A stretch of 64,000 bases of DNA from Streptomyces aureocirculatus. Lineage in GTDB: Bacteria; Actinomycetota; Actinomycetes; Streptomycetales; Streptomycetaceae. The position numbers and the translations under genes are program-made. The notes under the pieces are model-generated. The model was not told where the DNA came from, ran no database searches, and saw nothing but the letters and a program-made list of their open reading frames with translations. This document shows, piece after piece, positions 21,799 through 32,080 of this stretch. Where the stretch lies: the NCBI RefSeq assembly GCF_000720475.1, contig NZ_JOAP01000034.1, positions 16,390-80,389 of the forward strand. The letters are read 5' to 3'. Numbering within the stretch: the stretch's first letter is position 1; each line of letters begins with the position of its first letter.

Positions 21799-22809
21799 TC
21801 AGTCCCACGACCCCCGTGCCGGCGGCAACGCCGCGAGCTCCGCCCAGTCCTCGGCCGTGAGCCGAAGCCCCGCCGCAGCCGCGTTCTCCCGTGCCCACCG
21901 CTCCCGCTTGGCTCCGGGCACCGGCACCACCTGCGGCCCCTGCCCCAGCACCCACGCGAGGGCCACCTGCGCGGGAGTCGCGCCGTGCCGTTCGGCCACC
22001 CGGCGCAGGCCCACCACGAGCGGCTGGTTGGCGGCCATCATCTCGGCGGTGAACCGGGGGTGCCTGGCCCGCAGATCGTCCGGCTCGAAGCCCTGCCCCG
22101 GAGTCAGCGTGCCGGTGAGGAAACCGTTCCCCAGCGGCATCGCCGCGAGCAGCCCCACGCCGCGCGCGGCGCACCACGGGAGCAGTGACTCCAGTGCCTC
22201 CGGAGACCACACCGAGAGCTCGGCCTGCACCGCCGTCACCGGAAAGACCTGCTGGACGCGTTCCAACTGCCGGATCGTCGCGTCGTACAGGCCGGCGCGC
22301 GCCCCGGCGCGCTGTCCTGCCCTGCGGCCCGCCCGCGCCCCCACCGCGCACAGCCCGAGCGCCCGCACCTTGCCGGCCGTCACCAGGTCGGCCATCGCAC
22401 CCCATGTCTCCTCGACCGGCACTTCGGGGTCGGCGCGGTGCAACTGGTAGAGGTCGATGGTGTCGGTCTGCAGGCGCCGCAACGAGGCGTGGCAGGCCCG
22501 TTTCACATAGCCGGGGCGGCCGTTGGCGACGATGTGCTGCTCACCGACGAGCAGTCCGCACTTCGTCGACACGAAGGCCTCCGCGCGGCGCTCCTTGAGG
22601 ACGCGGCCGAGCAGCAGCTCATTGGTGAAAGGGCCGTACATGTCCGCCGTGTCCAGGAGCGAGGAGCCGAGGTCGAGCGCCGCGTGCACGGTCCGCAGCG
22701 AGTCGTCGCCGCGCTGCCGCGAGCCGGTGTACGCCCAGTGCATCGGCATACAGCCGAGTCCGACGGCACCCACCCCGAGCGCCCCGGCGCCGATCGTCCT
22801 GCGCTCCAC
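21799..22809 (-). CDS. Aldo/keto reductase
   Basis: NADPH-dependent oxidoreductase of the AKR fold, 336 aa from GTG 22809 (preceded by GGGGAGGG on the minus strand). The catalytic tetrad is visible: D and Y in LLDTADMYGP, K in STKCGL and H in YQLHRADP. The C-terminal coenzyme loop (VPVPGAKRERW) is present. A short Arg/Gly-rich insert (GARAGRRAGQRAGARAG) replaces the usual loop after the seventh strand region. It is divergent from the 2-hydroxyacid dehydrogenase gene, sharing a 106-bp promoter gap. Substrate unknown. Confidence 0.9.
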   Translation of the reverse strand: MERRTIGAGALGVGAVGLGCMPMHWAYTGSRQRGDDSLRTVHAALDLGSSLLDTADMYGPFTNELLLGRVLKERRAEAFVSTKCGLLVGEQHIVANGRPGYVKRACHASLRRLQTDTIDLYQLHRADPEVPVEETWGAMADLVTAGKVRALGLCAVGARAGRRAGQRAGARAGLYDATIRQLERVQQVFPVTAVQAELSVWSPEALESLLPWCAARGVGLLAAMPLGNGFLTGTLTPGQGFEPDDLRARHPRFTAEMMAANQPLVVGLRRVAERHGATPAQVALAWVLGQGPQVVPVPGAKRERWARENAAAAGLRLTAEDWAELAALPPARGSWD

Positions 22810-22915
22810 CTGGCCGTACCCTCCCCTGTCCGGTGATCTTCGTCCGGGCGGCCCCCAACGTAACCTCTGCGCCCGCGCGCGCCGCGTGCGGCCTGTGCGC
22901 ACTAGCCTCCTGACC

Positions 22916-23866
22916 ATGACGACAGACGTGTGGCTGCCAGTGGAACCATCCGACGTGGACGGGCTGCCCGACGCCTCCGCAGCGGGCCTGACCTACCGCT
23001 TCTGGAACGGCGGCGCGGACTACCCCGCCGACCCCGCCGACTGTGTCTTCTACGGCGTTCCGTACCTGATCGACCCCGAGATCTGCGTACGCCCGCTGTC
23101 CAGGATGACCTCACTGCGCGTAGTACAGACGCAGACGGCGGGCGTCGACCACGTGCTGCCCGCGGTGCAGAGGCTCGCTCCGGGAGTGAGTCTGTGCAAC
23201 GCCCGCGGGGTGCACGAGGCGAGCACCGCCGAACTGGCGCTGACGCTGACACTCGCCTCCTTGCGGGGCATTCCGCGCTTCGTGGAGGGGCAGCGGGTGC
23301 AGGAGTGGCGACAGGGGTTCTATCCTGCGCTCGCCGACAAGTCCGTTCTCATCGTCGGCTACGGAGCGATCGGTTCGGCGATCGAGGACCGGCTCGCGGG
23401 TTTTGAGTGTGCGCGGGTGGCGCGCGTCGCGCGCTCCGAGCGCACAACGGAGCGCGGTCTGGTGCACCCGCTCGCCGAGTTGCCTCGACTGCTGTCCGAA
23501 AGCGACGTCGTCATCCTGTCCACGCCCCTCACCGAAGGGACTCGTGGCCTGGTCAACGCCGGTTTCCTGGGCCATATGAAGGACGGCGCACTCCTTGTCA
23601 ACGTGGCCCGCGGTCCGGTGGTCGACACCAAGGCGCTCCTCGCCGAACTGGAGACCGGCCGCATCACCGCCGCCCTGGACGTGACCGACCCGGAACCGCT
23701 GCCTCCGGGGCACCCGCTGTGGCAGGCCCCCGGCGTCCTCATCAGTCCGCACGTCGGCGGTCCCACCTCGGCTTTCGCCCCACGGACCAGGCGCCTCCTG
23801 GCCGCTCAGGTGAACCGCTACGCCGCCGGAGAACCCCTCGCCAACGTCGTCCTGACCACCTCATAG
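22916..23866 (+). CDS. D-isomer-specific 2-hydroxyacid dehydrogenase
   Basis: 316-aa NAD(P)-dependent dehydrogenase reducing a 2-keto acid or the reverse. ATG 22916 begins MTTDVWLPVEPSDVDG; the open frame upstream is antisense to the aldo/keto reductase and not used. The Rossmann motif is VLIVGYGAIGSAIEDRL. The catalytic arginine is in LVNVARGPVVD, the glutamate in the DPEPLP region and the histidine in LISPHVGG. The protein is shorter than SerA and has no ACT domain. The physiological substrate is not evident. Confidence 0.9.
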   Translation: MTTDVWLPVEPSDVDGLPDASAAGLTYRFWNGGADYPADPADCVFYGVPYLIDPEICVRPLSRMTSLRVVQTQTAGVDHVLPAVQRLAPGVSLCNARGVHEASTAELALTLTLASLRGIPRFVEGQRVQEWRQGFYPALADKSVLIVGYGAIGSAIEDRLAGFECARVARVARSERTTERGLVHPLAELPRLLSESDVVILSTPLTEGTRGLVNAGFLGHMKDGALLVNVARGPVVDTKALLAELETGRITAALDVTDPEPLPPGHPLWQAPGVLISPHVGGPTSAFAPRTRRLLAAQVNRYAAGEPLANVVLTTS

Positions 23867-24455
23867 CCAAGGGGCGCGGAAACGGTGGGGACCGGTTTCC
23901 GTACGCTCCGCAGCCGCCCGCGTGCGCCGCGTGTCTGTATTGACGCCGACAGTCACGCAGAGTAGAGCGACCCTGTCCCTGAGTGACGAGACTGGTGTAT
24001 CGTCCCCGGCAAGGGGCTGCGCCGGGACATCGTCCGGCGCTGGGGATTGAGCAACAGAACTGCGTAGGGGGGCGACGGGCGATGCACGGCCTATGGGTGA
24101 ACGATCCGACGCGGCGGGACGACCGCCGACGACTCTCGCGCACACCGACCCGCAGACACCGGCCACGTGTCCGGCGCCGTCACCTCCTGTGCCGGTCCGG
24201 CCGACGGGACACACACCCGCAGAGCCGGCGACCGCCGGGCGCGGGCGGAGTGCTCGGCCACGGAGCGTGCCCGAGCGTGCCGCCTGCGAACTCACCGTGT
24301 GCGTCCCGCCGAAGGACCGCAAGGCGGATCAACGCCTACCGTACGGTGAGCCCGCCCTGCCGCGGCCCCGCACCGCGCCGCGCCACCACACCGGCCTTCG
24401 CGGCGACCCTCGCGCAAACCTTCGTACGGACCTTCGCACGGAGCGGAGCGGGTCG
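23867..24455. other. 589-bp gap upstream of cdgC
   Basis: Holds a promoter candidate (23940-23968) and open frames in three phases with Arg/Pro-rich translations that I do not believe are coding. One, from ATG 24082 after a GGGGGG stretch, ends at 24459 and overlaps the chosen cdgC start as GTGA; it could be a translated leader but has no protein-like character. Confidence 0.5.
23940..23968 (+). promoter_or_regulatory. Candidate housekeeping promoter for cdgC
   Basis: TTGACG at 23940-23945, a 17-base spacer, and TAGAGC at 23963-23968 are close to the Streptomyces vegetative consensus (TTGACn, about 17, TAGRRT). It would give a leader of nearly 500 bases before the chosen cdgC start. Confidence 0.45.
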
Positions 24456-27400
24456 GTGAGCGGGCAGTCGGTCTCCGTGACCGTCATGGAGAGCGGACTC
24501 AGGTCGCCGCTGCCGGCGCCGGGGACGCCGATGGCCCGACGCCCGGCCCCCGGTGCCGGCGGCGGACTCCTCTCGCAGGTCATGCTCCTGTTCGTCTGCG
24601 GCGCGTACGCCACCGGATCCGCGCTCGGCTGGGGCTCGGACCGACTCGCGCTCATCATGGGCGACTTCGGCCTCAGCGCCGCCGCCGCGACCGCCGCCGT
24701 CTCCTGCTTCCGGTACTCCCGCACCCGGCGCAGCCGCTTTCGGCCCGCATGGCTGCTGTTCGCGCTCTCCTCCGCGATGGCGGCCTGCGGCAACGGCGTC
24801 TGGGGATGGTACGAGGTCGTCCTCGGCAAGCCCGTGCCCAGCCCGGGCTACGCGGACCTGTTCTTCCTGTGCTTCGCGCCGCCCGCCATCATCGGGCTGC
24901 TTGTCCTCGCCAAGCGGCCGGTCACCAGGGCCGGCTGGGTGTGCCTCGGACTCGACGCCTGGCTCATCGGCGGCTCGCTGCTCACCCTGTCGTGGAGCCT
25001 CGCCCTCGCGCACAACGCGCAGTTCGAAGGCCCGAGCGTCGCGCACGCCGCCCTGTCGCTCGCGTATCCGCTCCTGGACATCGCGCTCGTCAGCATGGTC
25101 CTCGCGCTGCACTTCAAGCGCTCGTCGGCGAACCGCACGGCCGTGAACACCGCAGTCGGCGCCCTCGCCCTCACGGTGATGTGCGACGCGCTGTTCACCT
25201 CGCCGCTGCTGCACTCCAGCTACCGCTCGGGACAGCTCCTCGACGCAGGCTGGTTCGCGGGCTCACTGCTGCTCGCGTACGCGCCATGGGCGACGTCCGG
25301 GCACACCCGCGGCGGCGAGAGCACCACGCGCCAGGCATACCGGACGTACGCGCAGGAACGCCTCCGGGACGTACGGGTCCGAGGGCTCACCGACGTACGG
25401 GGCCGCGAGCTCGCCCCCGGCCGCGACCGTGACATCCCGGGCGGACGCGGCCATGAGATCTCGGACGGACGCGGCCATGACACCCCGGACGGACGCGGCC
25501 GTGATGTCACGGGCGGACACAGCCGCGACATGCCCACCGGGCTCCCCACCGCCATGCCCACCGGACGCGGCCGCGAGCACGACGGACGTGGCGCGCGGCC
25601 GGGCGAGCGGCAGAGCGAACGCCCGGCGGAGCACGGCGACGGCCGCGGACGGTACGCGACCACCCGGCCCATCGCCGGATCGCTCGCCGCCCTCACGCCC
25701 TACCTGGCCGCCGCCGTCTGCACGCTGGGGATCCTCTACAACGTCCTCAACGGCCGCAGCGTCGACGAGGTGGTACTGCTCACGGCAGGCACGGTCGTCC
25801 TCGCCCTCGTCGTGCGCCAGGGCATCATGCTGCTCGACAACATCACGCTCACCCAGGAACTGGCCCAGAAGGAGAACCACTTCCGCTCCCTGGTGCAGGG
25901 GTCGAGTGACGTCATCATGATCGCCGCGCCGAGCGGCATCCTGCGGTACGTCAGCCCCGCCGCCGCCGGAGTCTACGGCCGCGAGGCCGACGAACTCATC
26001 GGCTCCGAACTCGCCACGCTCATCCACCCGGAGGACCTCGGCCGCGTCGTCCACGAGGTGCGGCGCTTCCTCACCGCCAACCCGGTGGAGGAGCCGACGA
26101 CCCGCATCGAGTGCCGCTTCAAGTCCGGCACCGGCGACTGGCTGAACGTGGAGTCCACGGTCAACCGACACCACGGCGGCCTCATCTTCAACAGCCGTGA
26201 CGTCACCGAACGCGTCCGCCTGCAAGCCCAGTTGCAGCACAACGCCGAGCACGACCCCCTCACCGACCTGCCCAACCGGGCACTCTTCACCCGCCGGGTC
26301 GCCGCCGCGCTCGGCGGTCGCAGAGTCACCGACCGGGGCACGGCGGTCCTCTTCATCGACCTCGACGGATTCAAGGCCGTCAACGACACGATCGGGCACC
26401 AGGCGGGCGACGAGCTGCTCATCCAGGCCGCTCAGCGCCTCCAGGAGGCCGTCCGCACCTCGGACACCGCGTCCCGGCTCGGCGGTGACGAGTTCGCCGC
26501 CCTCATCGTCGGCGACGGCACCCGCGACCAGGCCGCGCGCGAGAAGCACATCTTCGAGCTCGCCGACCGGCTGCGGATCCGGCTCTCCCAGCCCTATGAG
26601 ATCGGCGGCAACGACGTCCGGGTCGCCGCGTCCATCGGCGTAGCCTTCGCCGAACCGGGCGTCGGCGCGGGCGAGCTGCTCCGCAACGCCGACCTCGCGA
26701 TGTACCGCGCGAAAGCCGCGGGCAAGGGCCGCGTCGAGTTGTACGCGCCCCAGATGCAGGCCGACGTCGCCCGCAAGGCGGAACTGGCGACCCGGCTGCG
26801 CAGCGCCCTGCACGACGGCGAGTTCGTGCTGCTCCACCAGCCCGTGGTCTCCCTGGAGACAGGCAGGATCACCTCGGTCGCCGCCCAGGCCCGCTGGCGC
26901 TCGGCCCAGGGCATCCTTTTCACGCCCGCCGAGTTCCTGCGCACCGCGGACGGCGGCGACCGCGCCGCCGAGCTCGGCCGCTGGCTCTTCGAGGAAGCCG
27001 TGAAGCAGGCGGCCGAGCGCGGCAGGACCGGCCACGCCGTGCCCGTCAGCGTGCGGGTCAGCGCGCGCCGTCTGGTGGACCGCTCGCTGCCGCTCGGCTC
27101 CGTCGAAGCGCTGCTGACCCGGCACGGCCTGCCCTCCGGCGGCCTCATCATCGAGCTGGCGGACAGCGACCCGAGCGTCCCCCTGGACGATCTGGAGCGC
27201 CGTCTCGCGTCCTTGCGGAGACTCGGCGTCCGCATCGCGCTCGACGGCTTCGGCAGCGGCTGCGCGGCGATCGGCGCGCTGCGCAGGCTCCCCGTCGACG
27301 TACTCAAACTCGACCGCGGACTCGTCGAGGGCGTCGTGGAGTCCGCGCGTCTGCACAAGATCACGTCCGGGCTGCTGCGGATCGCGGGCGACCTCGGCCT

Positions 27401-27782
27401 CCGCTCGGTGGCGGAGGGCGTCGATCTGCCCGAGCAGGTCACGGCCCTGCGCGGGATGGGCTGCACGCACGGCCAGGGCATGGCGTTCTCGGGACCGCTC
27501 GACGAGTACCGGCTGCGGCGCGCTCTGACGGTGGCGGAATATCCCATTCCGGTTGGTCCCGTCGGGGCCGTCCGGGTGGGCGCGTCCCTGGCCGAAAGCG
27601 TGGGCTACCGCGACGGTGCACCGATCCTCAAGGCGGCCTCGGTAGCGTACGGAGAGTCGGCGGCGCAGTTCGTCGGGCCCACCACGGCCTTCGGTGGCGC
27701 GGGCACCTGCGTGGCTGGGTCGGCGGCCGGTTCCACGTCCTACGCGCGCTCACATAATGAGACGCCCGTCCCACCTACTTGA
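24456..27782 (+). CDS. cdgC: Membrane PAS-GGDEF-EAL protein, CdgC-like diguanylate cyclase
   Basis: Predicted c-di-GMP synthase of about 1108 aa. GTG 24456 follows GGAGCGGAG by seven bases; ATG 24486 or the open frame from 24093 are alternatives. About ten hydrophobic segments occupy the first ~290 residues. A variable Arg/Gly/Asp tract with 30-nt repeats (about 320-390) and two further helices follow. A PAS domain lies at about 470-585 ([15 protein letters not shown]), GGDEF at about 675 ([11 protein letters not shown]), then EAL. The I-site RTSD is intact. EAL is degenerate: VAAQARW where VEALLRW is expected, and DGFGSG instead of DDFGTG. Position before ilvB matches the S. coelicolor gene called cdgC, from memory. 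Confidence 0.87.
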   Translation: MSGQSVSVTVMESGLRSPLPAPGTPMARRPAPGAGGGLLSQVMLLFVCGAYATGSALGWGSDRLALIMGDFGLSAAAATAAVSCFRYSRTRRSRFRPAWLLFALSSAMAACGNGVWGWYEVVLGKPVPSPGYADLFFLCFAPPAIIGLLVLAKRPVTRAGWVCLGLDAWLIGGSLLTLSWSLALAHNAQFEGPSVAHAALSLAYPLLDIALVSMVLALHFKRSSANRTAVNTAVGALALTVMCDALFTSPLLHSSYRSGQLLDAGWFAGSLLLAYAPWATSGHTRGGESTTRQAYRTYAQERLRDVRVRGLTDVRGRELAPGRDRDIPGGRGHEISDGRGHDTPDGRGRDVTGGHSRDMPTGLPTAMPTGRGREHDGRGARPGERQSERPAEHGDGRGRYATTRPIAGSLAALTPYLAAAVCTLGILYNVLNGRSVDEVVLLTAGTVVLALVVRQGIMLLDNITLTQELAQKENHFRSLVQGSSDVIMIAAPSGILRYVSPAAAGVYGREADELIGSELATLIHPEDLGRVVHEVRRFLTANPVEEPTTRIECRFKSGTGDWLNVESTVNRHHGGLIFNSRDVTERVRLQAQLQHNAEHDPLTDLPNRALFTRRVAAALGGRRVTDRGTAVLFIDLDGFKAVNDTIGHQAGDELLIQAAQRLQEAVRTSDTASRLGGDEFAALIVGDGTRDQAAREKHIFELADRLRIRLSQPYEIGGNDVRVAASIGVAFAEPGVGAGELLRNADLAMYRAKAAGKGRVELYAPQMQADVARKAELATRLRSALHDGEFVLLHQPVVSLETGRITSVAAQARWRSAQGILFTPAEFLRTADGGDRAAELGRWLFEEAVKQAAERGRTGHAVPVSVRVSARRLVDRSLPLGSVEALLTRHGLPSGGLIIELADSDPSVPLDDLERRLASLRRLGVRIALDGFGSGCAAIGALRRLPVDVLKLDRGLVEGVVESARLHKITSGLLRIAGDLGLRSVAEGVDLPEQVTALRGMGCTHGQGMAFSGPLDEYRLRRALTVAEYPIPVGPVGAVRVGASLAESVGYRDGAPILKAASVAYGESAAQFVGPTTAFGGAGTCVAGSAAGSTSYARSHNETPVPPT

Positions 27783-27815
27783 CAGGTGTGGCGGGCCGGA
27801 GGGAAGGTCAGAGCC

Positions 27816-27857
27816 ATGCGCACCCGAATTCTCGTACTTGGAAAGCGCGTCGGCTGA
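27816..27857 (+). CDS. ilvB leader peptide (attenuator)
   Basis: 13-codon ORF translating to [13 protein letters not shown], with Ile-Leu-Val-Leu in a row at positions 5-8. A strong ribosome site GGAGGGAAGG lies eight bases before the ATG. A U-tract terminator follows 58 bases after the stop. This is the classic arrangement for attenuation by charged Ile/Leu/Val tRNAs, known for ilv operons in actinobacteria. Ribosome stalling at the Ile-Leu-Val run should favour read-through into ilvB. Confidence 0.85.
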   Translation: MRTRILVLGKRVG

Positions 27858-27914
27858 AGCTGGGACGCCCCGGTCCGGACACCGGAGACCACCAGCGACC
27901 GCACCCGGCGCGCT

Positions 27915-27948
27915 CCCCTCGCTTGCCTCACGGCACGAGGGGTTTTTT
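27915..27948 (+). terminator. Attenuator terminator of ilvBNC
   Basis: CCCCTCG (27915-27921) pairs with CGAGGGG (27936-27942); an inner TGCC/GGCA stem extends it past a two-base bulge. Six T residues follow (27943-27948). U-tract terminators are rare in this window, and the only other one of this form lies before cimA. Confidence 0.88.
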
Positions 27949-28023
27949 GTTGCACCGGAACCTGCCAAACCCTGGCAAAAACCCCGCGACACCCCCGCAA
28001 AGACCCTCAGCTTCGAGAAGAGA

Positions 28024-29895
28024 ATGCCGATGACCGAGCAGGCCACCGGGGCCCATCCGCAGCCGCGGCCCCGATCCTCTGGACCGCAGTCCGCCCCCGT
28101 CGAGCACGTCACGGGCGCGCAGTCCCTGATCCGTTCTCTCGAGGAAGTCGGGGCCGACACGGTGTTCGGCATTCCCGGGGGCGCGATCCTGCCCGCGTAC
28201 GACCCGATGATGGACTCCACCCGGGTGCGGCACGTCCTGGTCCGCCACGAGCAGGGCGCGGGTCACGCGGCCACCGGGTACGCGCAGGCCACCGGCAAGG
28301 TCGGGGTGTGCATGGCGACCAGCGGCCCCGGTGCCACCAATCTGGTCACGCCCATCGCGGACGCCCACATGGACTCCGTCCCGCTCGTCGCGATCACCGG
28401 CCAGGTGGCCTCCAAGGCGATCGGCACCGACGCCTTCCAGGAAGCGGACATCGTCGGCATCACGATGCCGATCACCAAGCACAACTTCCTGGTCACCAAG
28501 GCGGAGGACATCCCGCGCACCATCGCGGAGGCCTTCCACATCGCGTCCACCGGGCGCCCGGGTCCGGTGCTTGTGGACATCGCCAAGGACGCGCTCCAGG
28601 CCCGCACCACCTTCTCCTGGCCGCCGCAGCAGGAGCTGCCCGGCTACCGCCCGGTGACCAAGCCGCACGCCAAGCAGATCCGCGAGGCCGCCAAGCTGAT
28701 CACCGCCGCCAGGCGGCCGGTCCTGTACGTCGGCGGCGGCGTCATCAAGGCCGGGGCCACCGCCGAGCTGAAGGTCCTCGCCGAACTCACCGGGGCGCCC
28801 GTCACCACCACCCTGATGGCGCTCGGCGCGTTCCCCGACAGCCACCCGCTGCACGTGGGAATGCCGGGCATGCACGGAGCGGTCACCGCCGTCACCGCGC
28901 TGCAGAAGGCCGACCTGATCGTCGCCCTCGGAGCCCGCTTCGACGACCGCGTCACCGGCAAGCTGGACAGCTTCGCCCCGTACGCCAAGATCGTGCACGC
29001 CGACATCGATCCCGCCGAGATCGGCAAGAACCGCGCCGCGGACGTCCCGATCGTCGGTGACGCCCGCGAGGTCATCGCCGACCTCGTCCAGGCCATCCAG
29101 GCCGAGCACACGGCGGGCCACACCGGCGAGGCCGCCCGGTCCAGGTACGCAGCCTGGTGGACCGATCTGAACCGGTGGCGCGAGACGTACCCGCTCGGCT
29201 ACGACCACCCGGACAACGGCCAGCTCTCGCCCCAGCAGGTCATCGAGCGGGTCGGCCAACTGGCGCCGGAGGGCACCATCTTCGCCGCGGGCGTCGGCCA
29301 GCACCAGATGTGGGCCGCGCACTTCATCCAGTACGAGCACCCCGCCACCTGGCTCAACTCCGGCGGCGCGGGGACCATGGGCTACGCGGTCCCCGCCGCG
29401 ATGGGCGCCAAGGCCGGCCGGCCCGAGCGTACGGTCTGGGCGATCGACGGCGACGGCTGCTTCCAGATGACCAATCAGGAACTGACCACCTGCGCCCTGA
29501 ACAACATCCCGATCAAGGTCGCCATCATCAACAACGGCGCGCTCGGGATGGTCCGCCAGTGGCAGGCGCTCTTCTACAACCAGCGCTACTCCAACACCGT
29601 GCTGCACAGCGGCCCGGACGCGGACGGCAAGCAGCCGAGCGCCGGCACCCGCATCCCGGACTTCGTGAAGCTGTCCGAGGCCATGGGCTGCTACGCGATC
29701 CGCTGTGAGGACCCGGCCGACCTCGACAAGGTCATCGAAGAGGCCAACGCCGTCAACGATCGCCCCGTCGTGATCGACTTCATCGTCCACGAGGACGCCC
29801 AGGTCTGGCCCATGGTCGCCGCCGGCACCTCCAACGACGAGGTCATGGCCGCCCGGGGTGTGCGCCCCGACTTCGGCGACAACGAAGACGACTGA
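28024..29895 (+). CDS. ilvB: Acetolactate synthase large subunit
   Basis: ThDP- and FAD-dependent enzyme that condenses two pyruvates, or pyruvate and 2-ketobutyrate, in the first common step of Val/Leu/Ile synthesis. 623 aa from ATG 28024 (a second in-frame ATG is two codons later). The ThDP glutamate region ([19 protein letters not shown]), the FAD segment ([13 protein letters not shown]) and the ThDP/Mg motif ([14 protein letters not shown]) are intact. The open frame upstream runs through the attenuator and is not used. ilvN follows after 36 bases. Confidence 0.97.
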   Translation: MPMTEQATGAHPQPRPRSSGPQSAPVEHVTGAQSLIRSLEEVGADTVFGIPGGAILPAYDPMMDSTRVRHVLVRHEQGAGHAATGYAQATGKVGVCMATSGPGATNLVTPIADAHMDSVPLVAITGQVASKAIGTDAFQEADIVGITMPITKHNFLVTKAEDIPRTIAEAFHIASTGRPGPVLVDIAKDALQARTTFSWPPQQELPGYRPVTKPHAKQIREAAKLITAARRPVLYVGGGVIKAGATAELKVLAELTGAPVTTTLMALGAFPDSHPLHVGMPGMHGAVTAVTALQKADLIVALGARFDDRVTGKLDSFAPYAKIVHADIDPAEIGKNRAADVPIVGDAREVIADLVQAIQAEHTAGHTGEAARSRYAAWWTDLNRWRETYPLGYDHPDNGQLSPQQVIERVGQLAPEGTIFAAGVGQHQMWAAHFIQYEHPATWLNSGGAGTMGYAVPAAMGAKAGRPERTVWAIDGDGCFQMTNQELTTCALNNIPIKVAIINNGALGMVRQWQALFYNQRYSNTVLHSGPDADGKQPSAGTRIPDFVKLSEAMGCYAIRCEDPADLDKVIEEANAVNDRPVVIDFIVHEDAQVWPMVAAGTSNDEVMAARGVRPDFGDNEDD

Positions 29896-29931
29896 GAGCC
29901 ACCGAGAGCCCAGGAGAGGTACCACCCCGCC

Positions 29932-30465
29932 ATGACGCCCATGTCCAAGCACACGCTCTCGGTCCTCGTCGAGAACACCCCCGGCATCCTCGCCAGGATC
30001 GCCGCCCTCTTCTCCCGCCGCGGCTTCAACATCGACTCCCTCGCCGTCGGCGTCACCGAGCACCCCGACATCTCCCGCATCACCATCGTCGTGAATGTCG
30101 AGGGCCTGCCGCTCGAACAGGTCACCAAGCAGCTCAACAAGCTGGTCAACGTCCTGAAGATCGTCGAACTCGAACAGGGCTCGGCCGTGCAGCGCGAACT
30201 CGTCCTCGCCAAGGTGCGCGCCGACAACGAGACCCGCTCGCAGATCGTCGAGATCGTCCAGTTGTTCCGCGCCAAGACCGTGGACGTCTCCCCGGAGGCC
30301 GTCACCATCGAGGCCACGGGCAGCAGCGACAAGCTGGAGGCCATGCTCAAGATGCTGGAGCCCTTCGGCATCAAGGAGCTGGTGCAGTCCGGCACCATCG
30401 CCATCGGCCGTGGCTCGCGCTCCATCACCGACCGCAGTCTGCGCGCGCTCGACCGCTCCGCGTGA
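29932..30465 (+). CDS. ilvN: Acetolactate synthase small (regulatory) subunit
   Basis: 177-aa regulatory subunit that stimulates IlvB and confers valine feedback inhibition. The N-terminal ACT domain carries the family sequence LSVLVENTPGILARIAALFS and RRGFNIDSLAVG. The C-terminal half (VEIVQLFRAKTVDVSPEAV, ATGSSDKLEAMLKMLEPFGI) is normal. GGAGAGG precedes the ATG at a rather long spacing. A second ATG three codons later (MSKHTLSVL) could be the true start. Confidence 0.97.
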   Translation: MTPMSKHTLSVLVENTPGILARIAALFSRRGFNIDSLAVGVTEHPDISRITIVVNVEGLPLEQVTKQLNKLVNVLKIVELEQGSAVQRELVLAKVRADNETRSQIVEIVQLFRAKTVDVSPEAVTIEATGSSDKLEAMLKMLEPFGIKELVQSGTIAIGRGSRSITDRSLRALDRSA

Positions 30466-30494
30466 CCGCGCTCCACCGGACCGCGCCACACTGA

Positions 30495-31682
<1,188 letters not shown>

Positions 31683-32080
31683 GCCTTCGCGGCGCGGGTA
31701 CGGTGCCGGGGTTGCCGGTGCCGTGTCCGCGCCGTCGTCGTGGGTTTCCGGGGCGCTGCCCCGGACCCGGCTCCTCGATCGCCGGAGGGGCTTGATCCTG
31801 CCGGGCCCGGGCTTGATCCTGCCAGGGCCGGGCCCGATCTCCCGCACTTCGCTTTGTCCGCGGTGGCCAGCCACGTCCGGGTGATCCTTCCGGTCAGGCG
31901 CAAGCGGGGCCCCGACGCGCCACTAGACTGCGCACCACATACGCGTCAGGCCCACAGCGTCGTGCGTCTTCCACGCGGCAAAGCGACACCGAGGAGGAGC
32001 AGGCACATCCCCGGTGCCGCTGCCCTCCACCGCCTGCGGCCGTCGGGACGGCCGTCCGCATTGGACTTGTGAGGACTCAC
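31683..32080. other. 398-bp gap between ilvC and serA
   Basis: Contains repeat family B copy 1 (31746-31794), a duplicated GGCTTGATCCTGCC, and a TAGACT hexamer (31924-31929) that could be the -10 of serA, though I see no matching -35. A short Arg-rich ORF (31962-32072) overlaps the serA ribosome site but does not look protein-like. Confidence 0.5.
31746..31794 (+). repeat. Intergenic repeat family B, copy 1
   Basis: Hairpin part (CCGGGGCGCTGCCCCGG) followed by the tail CTCCTCGATCGCCGGAGGGG and CTTGA. Related copies are at 33722-33760 (same strand) and 47652-47699 (opposite strand). The form (G/C hairpin plus CTCAAACGCCGGAGGGGCT tail) is one I recall as common between Streptomyces genes. Confidence 0.75.

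Noticed and set aside
24082..24459. 125-codon Arg-rich ORF overlapping the cdgC start as GTGA
   Set aside because: A G-rich stretch precedes its ATG, but codon positions and composition are unlike real genes here; at most a translated leader.
25418..25530. Short repeated 30-nt units considered as a CRISPR array
   Set aside because: They are in-frame coding repeats ([12 protein letters not shown]) inside cdgC, with no spacers.
31962..32072. Possible upstream ORF ending at the serA ribosome site
   Set aside because: Short, arginine-rich and without amino-acid runs that would suggest serine sensing; no terminator follows it.
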